Assembly (NCBI RefSeq): GCF_900155915.1
Contig: NZ_FTPO01000001.1
Location: forward strand, 310,001 to 374,000
DNA: 64,000 nucleotides
DNA from: Microbacterium sp. RU33B
GTDB lineage: Bacteria; Actinomycetota; Actinomycetes; Actinomycetales; Microbacteriaceae
Direction of reading: 5' to 3'
Shown: piece by piece, positions 7,984 to 16,726 of the stretch
How positions within the stretch are numbered: position 1 is the stretch's first letter
Layout: every line of letters begins with the position of its first letter
The notes under the pieces: model-generated
The model's input: the letters and a program-made list of their open reading frames with translations, nothing else
Databases searched by the model: none
What the model was told of the DNA's origin: nothing
Made by a program: the position numbers and the translations under genes

Positions 7984-9579
7984 ATGGCCGAAGCTGTGAA
8001 GACCGAGAGCGCCAGCCGCCCGGCATCCGTCTGGGGCGATGACCCCCTCCACAAGCCCCAGCGGCGGCTCACCTCGGGCGGCCTCATCGCCCTCCTCTTC
8101 AAGATCGTGCTGCTCGGCATCATCGATGCCGTCACGGTCCTCGCGGTCTTCATCCTCATCGGCAAGGGCGACTGGATCGCGACGGTGGCCCTCATCGTCG
8201 TGGTGGCCCTCGTCAACTTCATCTACCTGCGACCCGGCCTCCTGCCGGGCAAGTACCTGACGCCGGGTCTGTTCTTCCTCCTGATCTTCCAGGTCTTCGT
8301 GATCGTCTACACGGGCTACATCGCCTTCACCAACGCCGGTGACGCGCACAACAGCACGAAGGAAGACGCGATCGCACAGATCATCCGCACGTCGCAGGAT
8401 CGCGTGCCGGATTCCCCCTCGTACACGGTCGAGGTCTACAAGCAGGCCGACCAGTTCGGCCTCCTGGTCGCCGAGCCCGGCGGGCAGCTCTCGTTCGGCA
8501 CGAGCGAGGAGGCGCTCGAAGACGTCAACGGCGCCCCGTCCGGCTGGGAGAAGCTCAACCTCAACCAGATCATCCGCTTCCAGGACGAGATCCTCGCCCT
8601 CAACGTGCCGATCTCCGACGACATCAACGACGGAACGCTGCGCACCGCTGACGGCCAGAGCGCCTTCGTCTACACGTCGAGCCTCGAGTTCGACGAGTCC
8701 GCCGACACGTTCACGAACACCGAGACGGGCGTCGTCTACGTCGACGACGGCCGCGGCAACTTCCGAGCGGAGGACGGCTCCACCCTCACCCCGGGCTGGC
8801 GTGTCGTCATCGGCTGGGACAACTTCGCGTTCGCCTTCACGAACGAGCAGATCCGAGACCCCCTCATCGCGGTGACGATCTGGACGTTCGTGTTCGCTGG
8901 CGTCTCGACCTTCCTCTGCTTCGCGCTCGGTCTGTTCCTGGCGATCGTACTGAACCACCCGACGCTGCGCGGCAAGAAGATCTACCGCATCCTCGTGATC
9001 CTGCCCTACGCGTTCCCCGCGTACCTCACGGGTCTGGTGTGGGCCGGCATGCTCAACCAGGAGTTCGGCTTCATCAACGACGTGCTGCTGGGAGGTGCGA
9101 GCATCCCCTGGCTGGCCGATCCGATGCTCGCGAGGGTCAGCGTCCTGATCGTCAACATGTGGCTCGGCTACGGATACATGTTCCTCGTGTGCACGGGTGC
9201 GCTGCAGTCCCTGCCCGAAGACATCGAAGAGGCCGCGAAGATGGACGGCGCCGGAGCATGGCGCATCTTCCGCTCGGTCAAGCTGCCGCTGCTGTTCGTC
9301 TCGGTCGCCCCGCTCCTGATCGCCACCTTCGCGTACAACTTCAACAACTTCGGCGTGATCTACATGCTGACCCGAGGCAACCCGCGCTTCCCCGACACGA
9401 CGCTCGACATCGGCGCCACCGACATCATGATCACGATGGTCTACAAGGTGGCGTTCGGCGGCGGCGGAGGACGTGACCTCGGACTCGCGTCGGCGCTGTC
9501 CATCCTCATCTTCATCATCGTGACGATCGTCGCGATCGTGAGCTTCCGACAGACCAAGGCACTGGAGGACCTGAACTGA
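7984..9579 (+). CDS. Maltodextrin-type ABC transporter permease (MalF-like)
   Basis: A 531-residue inner permease subunit. After a short cytoplasmic N-terminus come three hydrophobic segments, a long extracellular domain of roughly 190 residues, and a core of further helices, as in MalF. The EAA loop, EEAAKMDGAGAWRIFRSVKL, is where the ATPase docks. Its stop TGA overlaps the ATG of the second permease, so translation is coupled. No ATPase gene is in the operon; a shared MsiK/MsmX-like ATPase elsewhere is the usual solution in actinobacteria. Confidence 0.93.
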   Translation: MAEAVKTESASRPASVWGDDPLHKPQRRLTSGGLIALLFKIVLLGIIDAVTVLAVFILIGKGDWIATVALIVVVALVNFIYLRPGLLPGKYLTPGLFFLLIFQVFVIVYTGYIAFTNAGDAHNSTKEDAIAQIIRTSQDRVPDSPSYTVEVYKQADQFGLLVAEPGGQLSFGTSEEALEDVNGAPSGWEKLNLNQIIRFQDEILALNVPISDDINDGTLRTADGQSAFVYTSSLEFDESADTFTNTETGVVYVDDGRGNFRAEDGSTLTPGWRVVIGWDNFAFAFTNEQIRDPLIAVTIWTFVFAGVSTFLCFALGLFLAIVLNHPTLRGKKIYRILVILPYAFPAYLTGLVWAGMLNQEFGFINDVLLGGASIPWLADPMLARVSVLIVNMWLGYGYMFLVCTGALQSLPEDIEEAAKMDGAGAWRIFRSVKLPLLFVSVAPLLIATFAYNFNNFGVIYMLTRGNPRFPDTTLDIGATDIMITMVYKVAFGGGGGRDLGLASALSILIFIIVTIVAIVSFRQTKALEDLN

Positions 9580-10553
9580 TGACCGACATCAACCCCAACC
9601 GGGTCCAGGAGTTCGGCGGCGTCGAGACAGGCGGCGCCACCGGCATCGGCGAGGCGTTCGCGGGCAAGCCCGCCCGCCGCACCAAGACCGAGCGCAAGCG
9701 CACCTTCAAGCAGTGGTTCGTCGACACGGGCTGGCGCCACGTCGTGGCCTGGGTCGCGATCGCATTCGCCCTCTTCCCGCTGCTCTACATCATCTCGGCG
9801 TCGCTGAACCCGATCGGCACTCTGACGGGGTCGAACCAGCTCTTCTCGCAGTTCTCGCTGCGCAACTACGAGCGCCTGTTCACCGACCCGAGCATCCCGT
9901 ACGGCACGTGGTACGTGAACTCGCTGATCATCGCGATCGTGACCAGCGTCGTGACGGTGCTGCTGTGCGCGCTCGGTGCATATGCGTTCTCGCGCATGCG
10001 GTTCAAGGGTCGCCGTGTGGGGCTCGTGACCCTCCTCGTGCTGCAGATGTTCCCGCAGCTGCTCGCGATCACCGCGATCTTCCTGCTCATGATCCAGATC
10101 AGCGACGTGTTCCCGGCGATCGGCCTGGGCACCCATGCGGGCCTCATCATGATCTACCTCGGTGGAGCGCTGGGTGTGAACACGTTCCTCATGTACGGGT
10201 TCTTCAACACGGTGCCCGCGGCGATCGACGAGGCCGCCAAGATCGACGGCGCCGGCCACGCGCGCGTGTTCTTCACGATCATGCTCCCGCTCGTGCTGCC
10301 GATCCTCATCGTGGTCGGGCTGCTCACGTTCATCGGCATCATCGGCGAGTTCGCCATCGCGAGCGTCATCCTCACCGACCCCGCGACGCAGACCGTGGCG
10401 ATCGGCCTGTTCCAGCTCGTGTCCGGCTTCCAGTCGCAGAACTGGGGTATCTTCTCGGCCGGTGCGATCCTCGCGGCGTTCCCCGTGATGGTGCTCTTCC
10501 TCCTCTCGCAGCGCTACATCGCGGGCGGCCTGGTCTCGGGCAGCGTCAAGTAG
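9579..10553 (+). CDS. Maltodextrin-type ABC transporter permease (MalG-like)
   Basis: A 324-residue second permease subunit with six predicted helices. It has the PYGTWYVNSLIIA segment, the FPQLLAITAIFLL helix and the EAA loop DEAAKIDGAGHARVFFTIML. A charged N-terminal extension of about 45 residues precedes the first helix. The ATG shares its A with the TGA of the MalF-like gene. It pairs with that protein to form the translocation channel. A 10-bp-stem hairpin directly follows the stop codon. Confidence 0.93.
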   Translation: MTDINPNRVQEFGGVETGGATGIGEAFAGKPARRTKTERKRTFKQWFVDTGWRHVVAWVAIAFALFPLLYIISASLNPIGTLTGSNQLFSQFSLRNYERLFTDPSIPYGTWYVNSLIIAIVTSVVTVLLCALGAYAFSRMRFKGRRVGLVTLLVLQMFPQLLAITAIFLLMIQISDVFPAIGLGTHAGLIMIYLGGALGVNTFLMYGFFNTVPAAIDEAAKIDGAGHARVFFTIMLPLVLPILIVVGLLTFIGIIGEFAIASVILTDPATQTVAIGLFQLVSGFQSQNWGIFSAGAILAAFPVMVLFLLSQRYIAGGLVSGSVK

Positions 10554-10577
10554 CGGATGCCCCGGGTGGGGCATCCG
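10554..10577 (+). terminator. Hairpin after the MalG-like gene
   Basis: CGGATGCCCC and GGGGCATCCG form a 10-bp stem around a GGGT loop. There is no U-tail, so it may be a partial terminator or mRNA-stabilising element before the GH13 gene 108 bases on. Confidence 0.6.
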
Positions 10578-10684
10578 TGATCCACAACTGAACAACAACT
10601 CAAGGGCTCTGTCATGGCGTCTGCTGTGCAACCACGTCGATTCCTCTTCGGCGGCGTTGCCGCCTGACTCGAAAGGCCGATCCC

Positions 10685-12649
10685 ATGACGATCCTCCAGC
10701 CGCACCACGACGGCTCACCCCTGTACGTGTCGCACGACGCGCCCGATCTCGGCGACGAGGTCACGGTGCGCCTGCGCGTGCCGGTGGGCTACGGTCCGCT
10801 CGCGCGCGTTCTCGTGCGCTCCAACCCCGATCATGAGCCGCTCTGGGTCGAGGCCTCGGCCGACGGCGAGGTCGACGGCTGGGAGTGGTGGTCGGCGCGC
10901 ATCGTCGTCGCCAACCCGCGCCACGGCTACCGCTGGCACCTCGTGCACGAAGACGACCGGGTCGAGATCCTGAGCCAGGGCGGGCTGAGCGACATCGACG
11001 CCCTCGACGCCGTCGACTTCGCTCTCGTCGCCGGCAACCCGCCGCCGTCGTGGACGGGCGATGTCGTGATGTACCAGATCTTCCCCGATCGGTTCGCCCG
11101 CTCCGCCGCCGCCGACGACCGGCCGATCCCGGACTGGGCGATCCCCGCGGAGTGGGGCGATGATCTCGACCCCGTGCCGCCGGGCCGTGGGCAGCAGTTC
11201 TTCGGAGGTGATCTCGACGGCATCGTGGAGCACCTCGATCACATCGAGGCGCTCGGCGTCACGATGATCTACCACACGCCGATCTTCCCCGCGGAGTCCA
11301 ACCACCGCTACGACGCGTCGACGTTCCTCGAGGTCGATCCGCTGCTCGGCGGAGACGCCGCCTACCTCCGTCTCATCGAGGCGGCCCGCGCGCGCGGCAT
11401 CCGCATCATGGGCGACCTGACGTCGAACCACTCGGGTTCGGCGCACGAGTGGTTCCGGGCGGCTCATCGGCATCCCGGCGCACCCGAGAGCGAGTTCTAC
11501 TACTTCCTCGACGACGACAACGAGGACTACGTCTCGTGGCTCGGCGCTCCGACCCTCCCGAAGTTCGACTGGTCGTCGACCGAGCTGCGCCGCCGCTTCG
11601 TCGAGGGACCCGACTCGGTCGTGGCGAAGTGGCTCTCGGAGCCGTACCGCATCGACGGCTGGCGCATCGACGTCGCGAACATGACGGGACGTCTCGGTGA
11701 CACGGACCTCAACGAGTCGGTGCGCCGAGCGATCCGCCGCACGATGATCGACATCGAGCCGGAGACGCTGCTGCTGGCGGAGTCGACGAACGACGCCGCG
11801 AGTGATCTGCAGGGTGACGCCTGGCACGGCGCGATGACGTATCCGGCGTTCACCCGCGGCCTCTGGGCGTGGCTCAGTGCCCCGACGGGCATCCCGCACG
11901 TCAACGCGTTCGGGGTCGAGACCGACGAGATGTGGTACTTCGGCGTGCCGACGGGCATGCCCGCCTACGACGCGCGGCAGTTCGCGGCGCAGATGCAGCG
12001 CTTCACGAGTCAGCTGCCGTGGCGGGTGCGCCTGGGCTCGATGCTGCCGCTGGACACGCACGACACGGCGCGCTTCGCGACGCGGGCGCTGCCGGGCACG
12101 ATCCCGGTCGCCGTCGGACTGTCGATGACCCTGCCCGGCATCCCGGTCGTGTTCGCGGGAGACGAGTTCGGCCTCACCGGCGTCGACGGTGAGATGAGTC
12201 GTACGCCGATCCCGTGGGACCGCATCGACGAGCCCGAGGTCGCGGAGCGCATCGCGCTGTACCGCGAGCTCATCGGGATGCGGCGCTCGCACCCGGTGCT
12301 CGGAACGGGCGGTCTGCGCTGGCTGCACATCGGCGCGGAGGGCGTCGTCTTCGTGCGCGAGTCGGCGGAGGAGACGCTGCTGGTCCTCGCCGCGCGCGAC
12401 GACCTCGACGTCGAGCTGCCTGCGACGGTGCTCGCCGGCGCGGCGGCGGCGACGCCGCTGCACGGAGAGGCCACGCTCGCGACGGCCGAGGACGGGAGCG
12501 TGCTGCTGTCGGCGGACGGTCCCGCGTTCGCGGTCTGGGCGCTCCCCGGTGTGGCGGCCCCCGAGCCCACGGCGTCGTCGGAGTCCGCGCTGCCGCAGGC
12601 CGGCGGAATCGCCGACGCCGAGATCGCGGCGCTCGAGACGGAGCACTGA
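10685..12649 (+). CDS. Glycoside hydrolase family 13 (neopullulanase/alpha-glucosidase-like)
   Basis: A 654-residue cytoplasmic GH13 enzyme that probably cleaves imported malto-oligosaccharides. It has an N-terminal beta domain, then a barrel with MYQIFPDRFA, DLTSNHSG, the nucleophile Asp329 in GWRIDVANM, the acid/base Glu366 in LLLAESTN and the stabiliser Asp460 in LDTHDTARF. The N-terminal domain and motif variants resemble neopullulanase or cyclomaltodextrinase types. GAAAGG precedes the ATG. It is fourth in the transporter operon, though a hairpin and 131 bases separate it from the permeases. A low-complexity Ala/Pro tail ends the protein. Confidence 0.88.
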   Translation: MTILQPHHDGSPLYVSHDAPDLGDEVTVRLRVPVGYGPLARVLVRSNPDHEPLWVEASADGEVDGWEWWSARIVVANPRHGYRWHLVHEDDRVEILSQGGLSDIDALDAVDFALVAGNPPPSWTGDVVMYQIFPDRFARSAAADDRPIPDWAIPAEWGDDLDPVPPGRGQQFFGGDLDGIVEHLDHIEALGVTMIYHTPIFPAESNHRYDASTFLEVDPLLGGDAAYLRLIEAARARGIRIMGDLTSNHSGSAHEWFRAAHRHPGAPESEFYYFLDDDNEDYVSWLGAPTLPKFDWSSTELRRRFVEGPDSVVAKWLSEPYRIDGWRIDVANMTGRLGDTDLNESVRRAIRRTMIDIEPETLLLAESTNDAASDLQGDAWHGAMTYPAFTRGLWAWLSAPTGIPHVNAFGVETDEMWYFGVPTGMPAYDARQFAAQMQRFTSQLPWRVRLGSMLPLDTHDTARFATRALPGTIPVAVGLSMTLPGIPVVFAGDEFGLTGVDGEMSRTPIPWDRIDEPEVAERIALYRELIGMRRSHPVLGTGGLRWLHIGAEGVVFVRESAEETLLVLAARDDLDVELPATVLAGAAAATPLHGEATLATAEDGSVLLSADGPAFAVWALPGVAAPEPTASSESALPQAGGIADAEIAALETEH

Positions 12650-12654
12650 ATCAT

Positions 12655-12705
12655 GCGGATGCCGCGACCTGTGCACAATCCGTGACACCGGGTCGCGGCA
12701 TCCGC
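12655..12705 (+). terminator. Terminator-like hairpin after the GH13 gene
   Basis: GCGGATGCCGCGACC (12655-12669) pairs perfectly over 15 bp with 12691-12705 around a 21-base loop. It ends 14 bases before the next gene's ATG, so it could also influence that gene's translation. Confidence 0.7.
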
Positions 12706-12718
12706 CACACTGGGTGCC

Positions 12719-13618
12719 ATGGGATCAGCGTTGACCACCATCGGATTGCCCGTCGCCCTCGGCATCATCATGTTCGGACTGGGCCTCAGCCTGACGCTGG
12801 GCGACTTCGCCCGCGTGGTGAAGCAGCCCAAAGCGGTGGTCATCGCTCTGCTGTGTCAGCTCGTGGTCCTCCCGGCGATCTGCTTCGGCCTCGTGCTGGC
12901 CTTCCAGCTCCCTCCCGTCCTCGCGGTGGGCATGATGATGCTCGCCGCGTCGCCCGGAGGCACCACGGCGAACCTCTACAGCCACCTCTTCCGCGGCGAC
13001 ATCGCGCTGAACATCTCCCTCACCGCCGTCAACTCGGTGATCGCCGTCGTCACGCTGCCGCTCATCACCAACCTCGCGATCCTGTACTTCAACCCGTTCG
13101 ACGACCAGCTGGGAATGCAGTGGTCGAAGACGCTCGAGGTGTTCGCGATCGTGCTGCTCCCCGTCGCCCTGGGCATGCTCGTGCGCCGGGTGTGGCCGAG
13201 GTTCGCCGACGCGATGGACAAGCCCGTCCGCGTCGTCTCCGTGATCGTGCTGATCGTCGTGATCGGCGGTGCGGTCGCGGCCAACTGGGCGCTCCTCGTC
13301 GAGAACGTCGGTCAGCTCGCGCTCATCACCGTCACGTTCTGCCTCCTCAGTCTCGCGATCGGCTACCTCGTGCCGCGCTGGCTCAAGGTGGGCAAGCGCC
13401 AGGCCATCGCCTCGTCGTTCGAGATCGGCATCCACAACGCCACGCTCGCCATCGTGATCGCCCAGACCGTCATGGGCTCGATCGAGCTCTCGCTGCCGGC
13501 GGCGGTGTACGGCGTGCTCATGTTCTTCATCGCCTTCGGGTTCGGATTCCTCATCCGAGACCGGTCGGCGGCCGGCGTCGACGAGCCGGATGCCGCGCGG
13601 CAGGCGTCTTCGGTCTGA
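12719..13618 (+). CDS. Bile acid:sodium symporter (BASS) family transporter
   Basis: A 299-residue integral membrane protein with about nine to ten hydrophobic segments. MFGLGLSLTLGDFARV, LAASPGGTTANLYSHLFRGD, ALNISLTAVNSVIAV and EIGIHNATLAIVIA are the conserved BASS segments, which form the sodium- and substrate-binding crossover. Bacterial members move bile acids, pantoate or other organic anions, and the substrate here is unknown. No strong Shine-Dalgarno is seen. The gene lies just after the terminator of the glucan operon and is probably independent. Confidence 0.9.
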   Translation: MGSALTTIGLPVALGIIMFGLGLSLTLGDFARVVKQPKAVVIALLCQLVVLPAICFGLVLAFQLPPVLAVGMMMLAASPGGTTANLYSHLFRGDIALNISLTAVNSVIAVVTLPLITNLAILYFNPFDDQLGMQWSKTLEVFAIVLLPVALGMLVRRVWPRFADAMDKPVRVVSVIVLIVVIGGAVAANWALLVENVGQLALITVTFCLLSLAIGYLVPRWLKVGKRQAIASSFEIGIHNATLAIVIAQTVMGSIELSLPAAVYGVLMFFIAFGFGFLIRDRSAAGVDEPDAARQASSV

Positions 13619-13718
13619 CCGTCCCCGTCGGGCCCGATCCGACTGCGACGGCGGTTCGGGCCTGTCGTGCGTCGGGGGCGGTTCGTAGACTGGCCTGCAT
13701 CTGCCGCGAGGAGGGCCT

Positions 13719-14228
13719 ATGCGCGCGCTGACCGAGGACGACATCCGAGAGTCGTTCGTGAACGCCGGAGCGGACGAGCTGCGGCTCGTCGCCCTGCCGC
13801 TGGACTTCGTCCTGATCGACTGGGACCACCTCGACTTCCTCGCGTGGCGCGACCCGCGTACGCGGGGGCGCGGATACGTCATCGCCGAGATCGCCGGCCG
13901 CGCGCAGGGCGTCGTGCTGCGCGCGGCGGACGGCTCGTCGCAGGCGCGGTCGGCGATGTGCAATCTGTGCCACACGATGCAGCCCGCCGACCAGGTGTCG
14001 CTGTTCACGGCCCGCAAGGCCGGCGGCGCAGGGGAGTACGGTTCGAGCGTCGGCACGTACATCTGCGCCGACCTGTCGTGCCATGAGAACGTCCGACTCG
14101 CCGCCCCTCTGGCGCCGAGCGAAGTGCGCGCCAGCGTGGACCGGCGCATCGACGGCACGCGCCGCCGGGCGGAGTCGTTCGTCGCGAGCGTGCTCGAGAC
14201 GGCAGGAGCACGGGGGAGTGGTTCATGA
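13719..14228 (+). CDS. FBP-domain (FusB-type treble-clef zinc finger) protein
   Basis: A 169-residue protein matching the actinobacterial FBP family, related to the C-terminal zinc-binding domain of elongation factor G-binding proteins (FusB/FBP). The four likely zinc ligands are in MCNLCHTM and YICADLSCHENVRL, joined by the conserved DQVSLFTARKAGG segment. A ribosome or EF-G rescue role is inferred from FusB. GAGGAGGG precedes the ATG. Its TGA overlaps the ATG of the kinase gene, so the two are coupled. Confidence 0.85.
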   Translation: MRALTEDDIRESFVNAGADELRLVALPLDFVLIDWDHLDFLAWRDPRTRGRGYVIAEIAGRAQGVVLRAADGSSQARSAMCNLCHTMQPADQVSLFTARKAGGAGEYGSSVGTYICADLSCHENVRLAAPLAPSEVRASVDRRIDGTRRRAESFVASVLETAGARGSGS

Positions 14229-15142
14229 CGAAGCGGATCGTGGTCATCGGAGACGCACTCATCGACGAGCTGCGCGACGACCGGGGCGTGCGCGAGTTCG
14301 TCGGCGGCGCGGCGCTCAATGTCGCAGTCGGCATCGCGCGGCTGGGCGTGCCGGCGACGCTCATCGCGATGGTGGGCGACGACGAGGCGGGCGCGCACAT
14401 CCGCGAATACCTCTCCGACTTCGGCGTCGAGCTCATCGAGACGGTCGGCCCGTACGGCTCGTCGCGCGCCGTGAGCACGCGATCGGGCTCGGGAGAGCCG
14501 GAGTACGTCTTCAACGAGGCCGCGCAGGCGCGTCGGGTGCGCTTCGGCGACGCCGAGCGTGCGGCGATGGCGGATGCCGCACTGGTCGTCGTGAGCTGCT
14601 TCCCGTTCGACGACGTCGCGCAGACCCTCGAGCTGGCGGGGGCCGTCGAGGCATCCGGAGCGCCACTCGTGATCGATCCCAATCCGCGATCGGGCATGAT
14701 GTCGGATCGCGTGGAGTTCGTGCGCGGCTTCGAATCGCTGGCCGGACGCTGCGTCCTCGTCAAGGTCGGCGACGATGACGCCGCCCTCCTCTACGGCGAG
14801 CCGCTGGATGCGCTCCGCGCACGCCTGGTCGACCTCGGCGCCGACGCCGTGCTCGCCACGCAGGGCTCCGCGGGTGCCGCGATCGAGGCCGGAGCGGATG
14901 TCGTCACGCGTCCGATCTCGGATCTGCCCGGACGCATCGTCGACACGATGGGCGCCGGCGACGCCTCCCTCGCGGCGACCCTCGTGGGGCTCGTGGATTC
15001 GCCCCCGGAGGATGCCGAATCATGGGGCGCGCTGCTGCAGACGGCGATGGACGTCGCGGCCGCCACGTGCCGGTTCGAAGGGGCGCTCCTGCGCCTTCCC
15101 TCCGCCGTCGACGGGATCGATCTCGACCGCATCGGCACGTAG
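14225..15142 (+). CDS. PfkB family carbohydrate kinase (fructokinase-like)
   Basis: A 305-residue ribokinase-fold sugar kinase. It has the N-terminal VVIGDALIDE, the GGAALNVAVGIARLG substrate loop and the C-terminal signature DTMGAGDASLAA, where the Asp of GAGD is the catalytic base. DPNPRSGMM resembles fructokinases. It phosphorylates a sugar with ATP in the cytoplasm; fructose is the best guess but cannot be proved. Its ATG overlaps the stop of the FBP gene. Confidence 0.87.
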   Translation: MTKRIVVIGDALIDELRDDRGVREFVGGAALNVAVGIARLGVPATLIAMVGDDEAGAHIREYLSDFGVELIETVGPYGSSRAVSTRSGSGEPEYVFNEAAQARRVRFGDAERAAMADAALVVVSCFPFDDVAQTLELAGAVEASGAPLVIDPNPRSGMMSDRVEFVRGFESLAGRCVLVKVGDDDAALLYGEPLDALRARLVDLGADAVLATQGSAGAAIEAGADVVTRPISDLPGRIVDTMGAGDASLAATLVGLVDSPPEDAESWGALLQTAMDVAAATCRFEGALLRLPSAVDGIDLDRIGT

Positions 15143-15187
15143 CATCCGGGTTCGCCGTCGCGGTTCTCGACACAGCCTCGCGCAGGG

Positions 15188-15193
15188 TAATAT
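15188..15193 (+). promoter_or_regulatory. Probable -10 box of the tRNA-Tyr promoter
   Basis: TAATAT lies 50 bases before the tRNA. Weak -35 candidates (TTCTCG, TCGACA) lie 15-18 bases upstream. Confidence 0.45.
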
Positions 15194-15243
15194 GGGTTCT
15201 CGCGTCTCCGCTCGACTGAACAAGCCTGGGCGGGTGCGCACCT

Positions 15244-15325
15244 GGCGAGTTACCCAAGCGGCCAAAGGGATCTGACTGTAAATCAGACTGCTCAGCATTC
15301 GGGGGTTCGAATCCCTCACTCGCCA
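15244..15325 (+). tRNA. tRNA-Tyr (GTA)
   Basis: The acceptor arms GGCGAGT and ACTCGCC pair, and the anticodon stem TCTGA/TCAGA encloses the loop CTGTAAA with anticodon GTA. The GGTTCGAATCC T-arm and a long class II variable arm agree. CCA is not encoded. A terminator hairpin follows. Confidence 0.97.
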
Positions 15326-15340
15326 CGGACCGGATCATGA

Positions 15341-15363
15341 AGGGCCCCGCATCGCGGGGCCCT
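15341..15363 (+). terminator. Rho-independent terminator after tRNA-Tyr
   Basis: AGGGCCCCGC and GCGGGGCCCT form a 10-bp stem around ATC, followed by CTCCTGTTT. Confidence 0.85.
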
Positions 15364-15437
15364 CTCCTGTTTCCCGTGGCCCTCACCGGCCGGGCCGCCT
15401 CCGTGTCAGGATGGGCGTGGCAGGAGAAGGGATCCTC

Positions 15438-16625
15438 ATGACCGAGGTGCAGTACAGCAGGCAGCCCGAGGCGGCCTCGGAGTCGACGCTCATCCGCGTC
15501 GCGATCTGGGTCGCGATCGGCGCTCTCATCGCGGCGGCGATCGTCTGCGTCGTCTGGGTGCTCATCGGCTCGCAGAACGGTCTGATCGGCCGCGCGTTCC
15601 TGACGATCCTCCTCCTCGCGGCGTTCGCGGGAGTGGCCATCCTCGAAGCACGACTGGCCGCGCGGCGCCCACCGTGGTTCGCCCTCACGAGCATGGTCGT
15701 GTGGGTCGTCACGCTCCTCCTGGGGGCTTTCCTGATCTGGATGCCGGAGCGCAGCTTCGGTTTCGGGTACGGATCGGGATTCGGGCGGTTCCTCTCGTTC
15801 CTGCTGATCGTGCTGATCCTCCAGCTCGCCGTGCTCCAGGTGCGGCTGTACGTGAAGGCGTACCAGCGCAACATCTCGACCTTCACGACGGTGGTGACCA
15901 TCACCACCGTGGCCCTCGTCGCGATCCTCGCGTTCATGCTCGTCTTCTCCCTGGCGTTCGACGACTTCTTGACCTTCAGCGACACGTACTGGCGCTGGGT
16001 CGTCGCCTTCGCGATCCTCGCGGCCGTCGGCACGGCGCTCGTGCCCCTGGTCAACGCCCTCTTCGCCCCGCGCAGGCCCGCCGCCCCGGCGCCGCCGGTC
16101 GATCCCTGGGCGGCCCAGATCGCGCTCCAGCCGTGGCCCACCTACGCCGACGGTGTGACGCCGCTGCCGATGCTCTACGACGGCAGCCCGGACTGGAACG
16201 CGTACTACACGGGGTATCCCACCGCGACCGCTCAGGCGATCGCGCCGACGGCTCCCGTCGCGATCCCCGCCCCGTCAGGATGGCCCGAGCCCGCCGCGGC
16301 GGCGTGGCCCGAGCCGGCGCAGCATCCGTCCCCGTCCGCGGAGTGGTCCGCCCCGCAGCCCTCGCTCGACGCGGCGCAGCCGCAGCCTCCCGCCCCGCAG
16401 CCGCAGCTCGACGCGGCGCAGCCGCAGCCTCCCGCCCCCCACGATCCCGCGGCGCACGCGCAGGCGTGGAGCGATCTGGGGCAGCAGCAGGGATGGAGTG
16501 CTCAGCCGGCGACGTGGGGTCGGTCCGAACCGGAGATCCCGTGGGGCGAGCCCGCGCCGCAGATGCCGTCCGCCCCGGGCTACCAGGGCTATCCGCCACC
16601 GCCCCCGCTTCCGCCGCGGAGCTAG
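15438..16625 (+). CDS. Hypothetical membrane protein with Pro/Gln/Ala-rich C-terminal tail
   Basis: A 395-residue protein of unknown function. The first ~210 residues contain about five hydrophobic helices; the rest is a low-complexity tail rich in Pro, Ala, Gln and Trp (repeats of DAAQPQPPAP, then PPPPPLPPRS), probably cytoplasmic and disordered. AGGAGAAGG lies eight bases before the ATG at 15438. The tail contains a 42-bp-period duplication. It stands alone and converges with the phytoene-dehydrogenase-like gene across a strong hairpin. Confidence 0.8.
   Translation: MTEVQYSRQPEAASESTLIRVAIWVAIGALIAAAIVCVVWVLIGSQNGLIGRAFLTILLLAAFAGVAILEARLAARRPPWFALTSMVVWVVTLLLGAFLIWMPERSFGFGYGSGFGRFLSFLLIVLILQLAVLQVRLYVKAYQRNISTFTTVVTITTVALVAILAFMLVFSLAFDDFLTFSDTYWRWVVAFAILAAVGTALVPLVNALFAPRRPAAPAPPVDPWAAQIALQPWPTYADGVTPLPMLYDGSPDWNAYYTGYPTATAQAIAPTAPVAIPAPSGWPEPAAAAWPEPAQHPSPSAEWSAPQPSLDAAQPQPPAPQPQLDAAQPQPPAPHDPAAHAQAWSDLGQQQGWSAQPATWGRSEPEIPWGEPAPQMPSAPGYQGYPPPPPLPPRS
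16365..16438 (+). repeat. In-frame direct duplication, period 42 bp
   Basis: The 32 bases beginning CTCGACGCGGCGCAGCCGCA at 16365 recur exactly at 16407. Fourteen codons are duplicated in the Pro/Gln-rich tail, consistent with slippage and possible length variation between strains. Confidence 0.85.
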
Positions 16626-16647
16626 CCGCCCGCCGACCCGGTCTCGA

Positions 16648-16698
16648 TGTCCCACTTCGTGCGGGTGCCGGGTCGTCCCACCCGCAGGAAGTGGGACA
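16648..16698. terminator. Long imperfect palindrome, bidirectional terminator or REP-like element
   Basis: TGTCCCACTTC (16648-16658) pairs with GAAGTGGGACA (16688-16698), and TGCGGGTG (16660-16667) pairs with CACCCGCA (16679-16686), with one G-G mismatch between the two stems. It sits between two convergent genes. Confidence 0.75.
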
Positions 16699-16726
16699 CC
16701 GACGGCCACGGGGCTCGCCGCGCGCG

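Noticed and set aside
10715..12688. 657-codon minus-strand frame
   Set aside because: It is antisense to the GH13 gene, which has complete catalytic motifs; the frame is a high-GC shadow.
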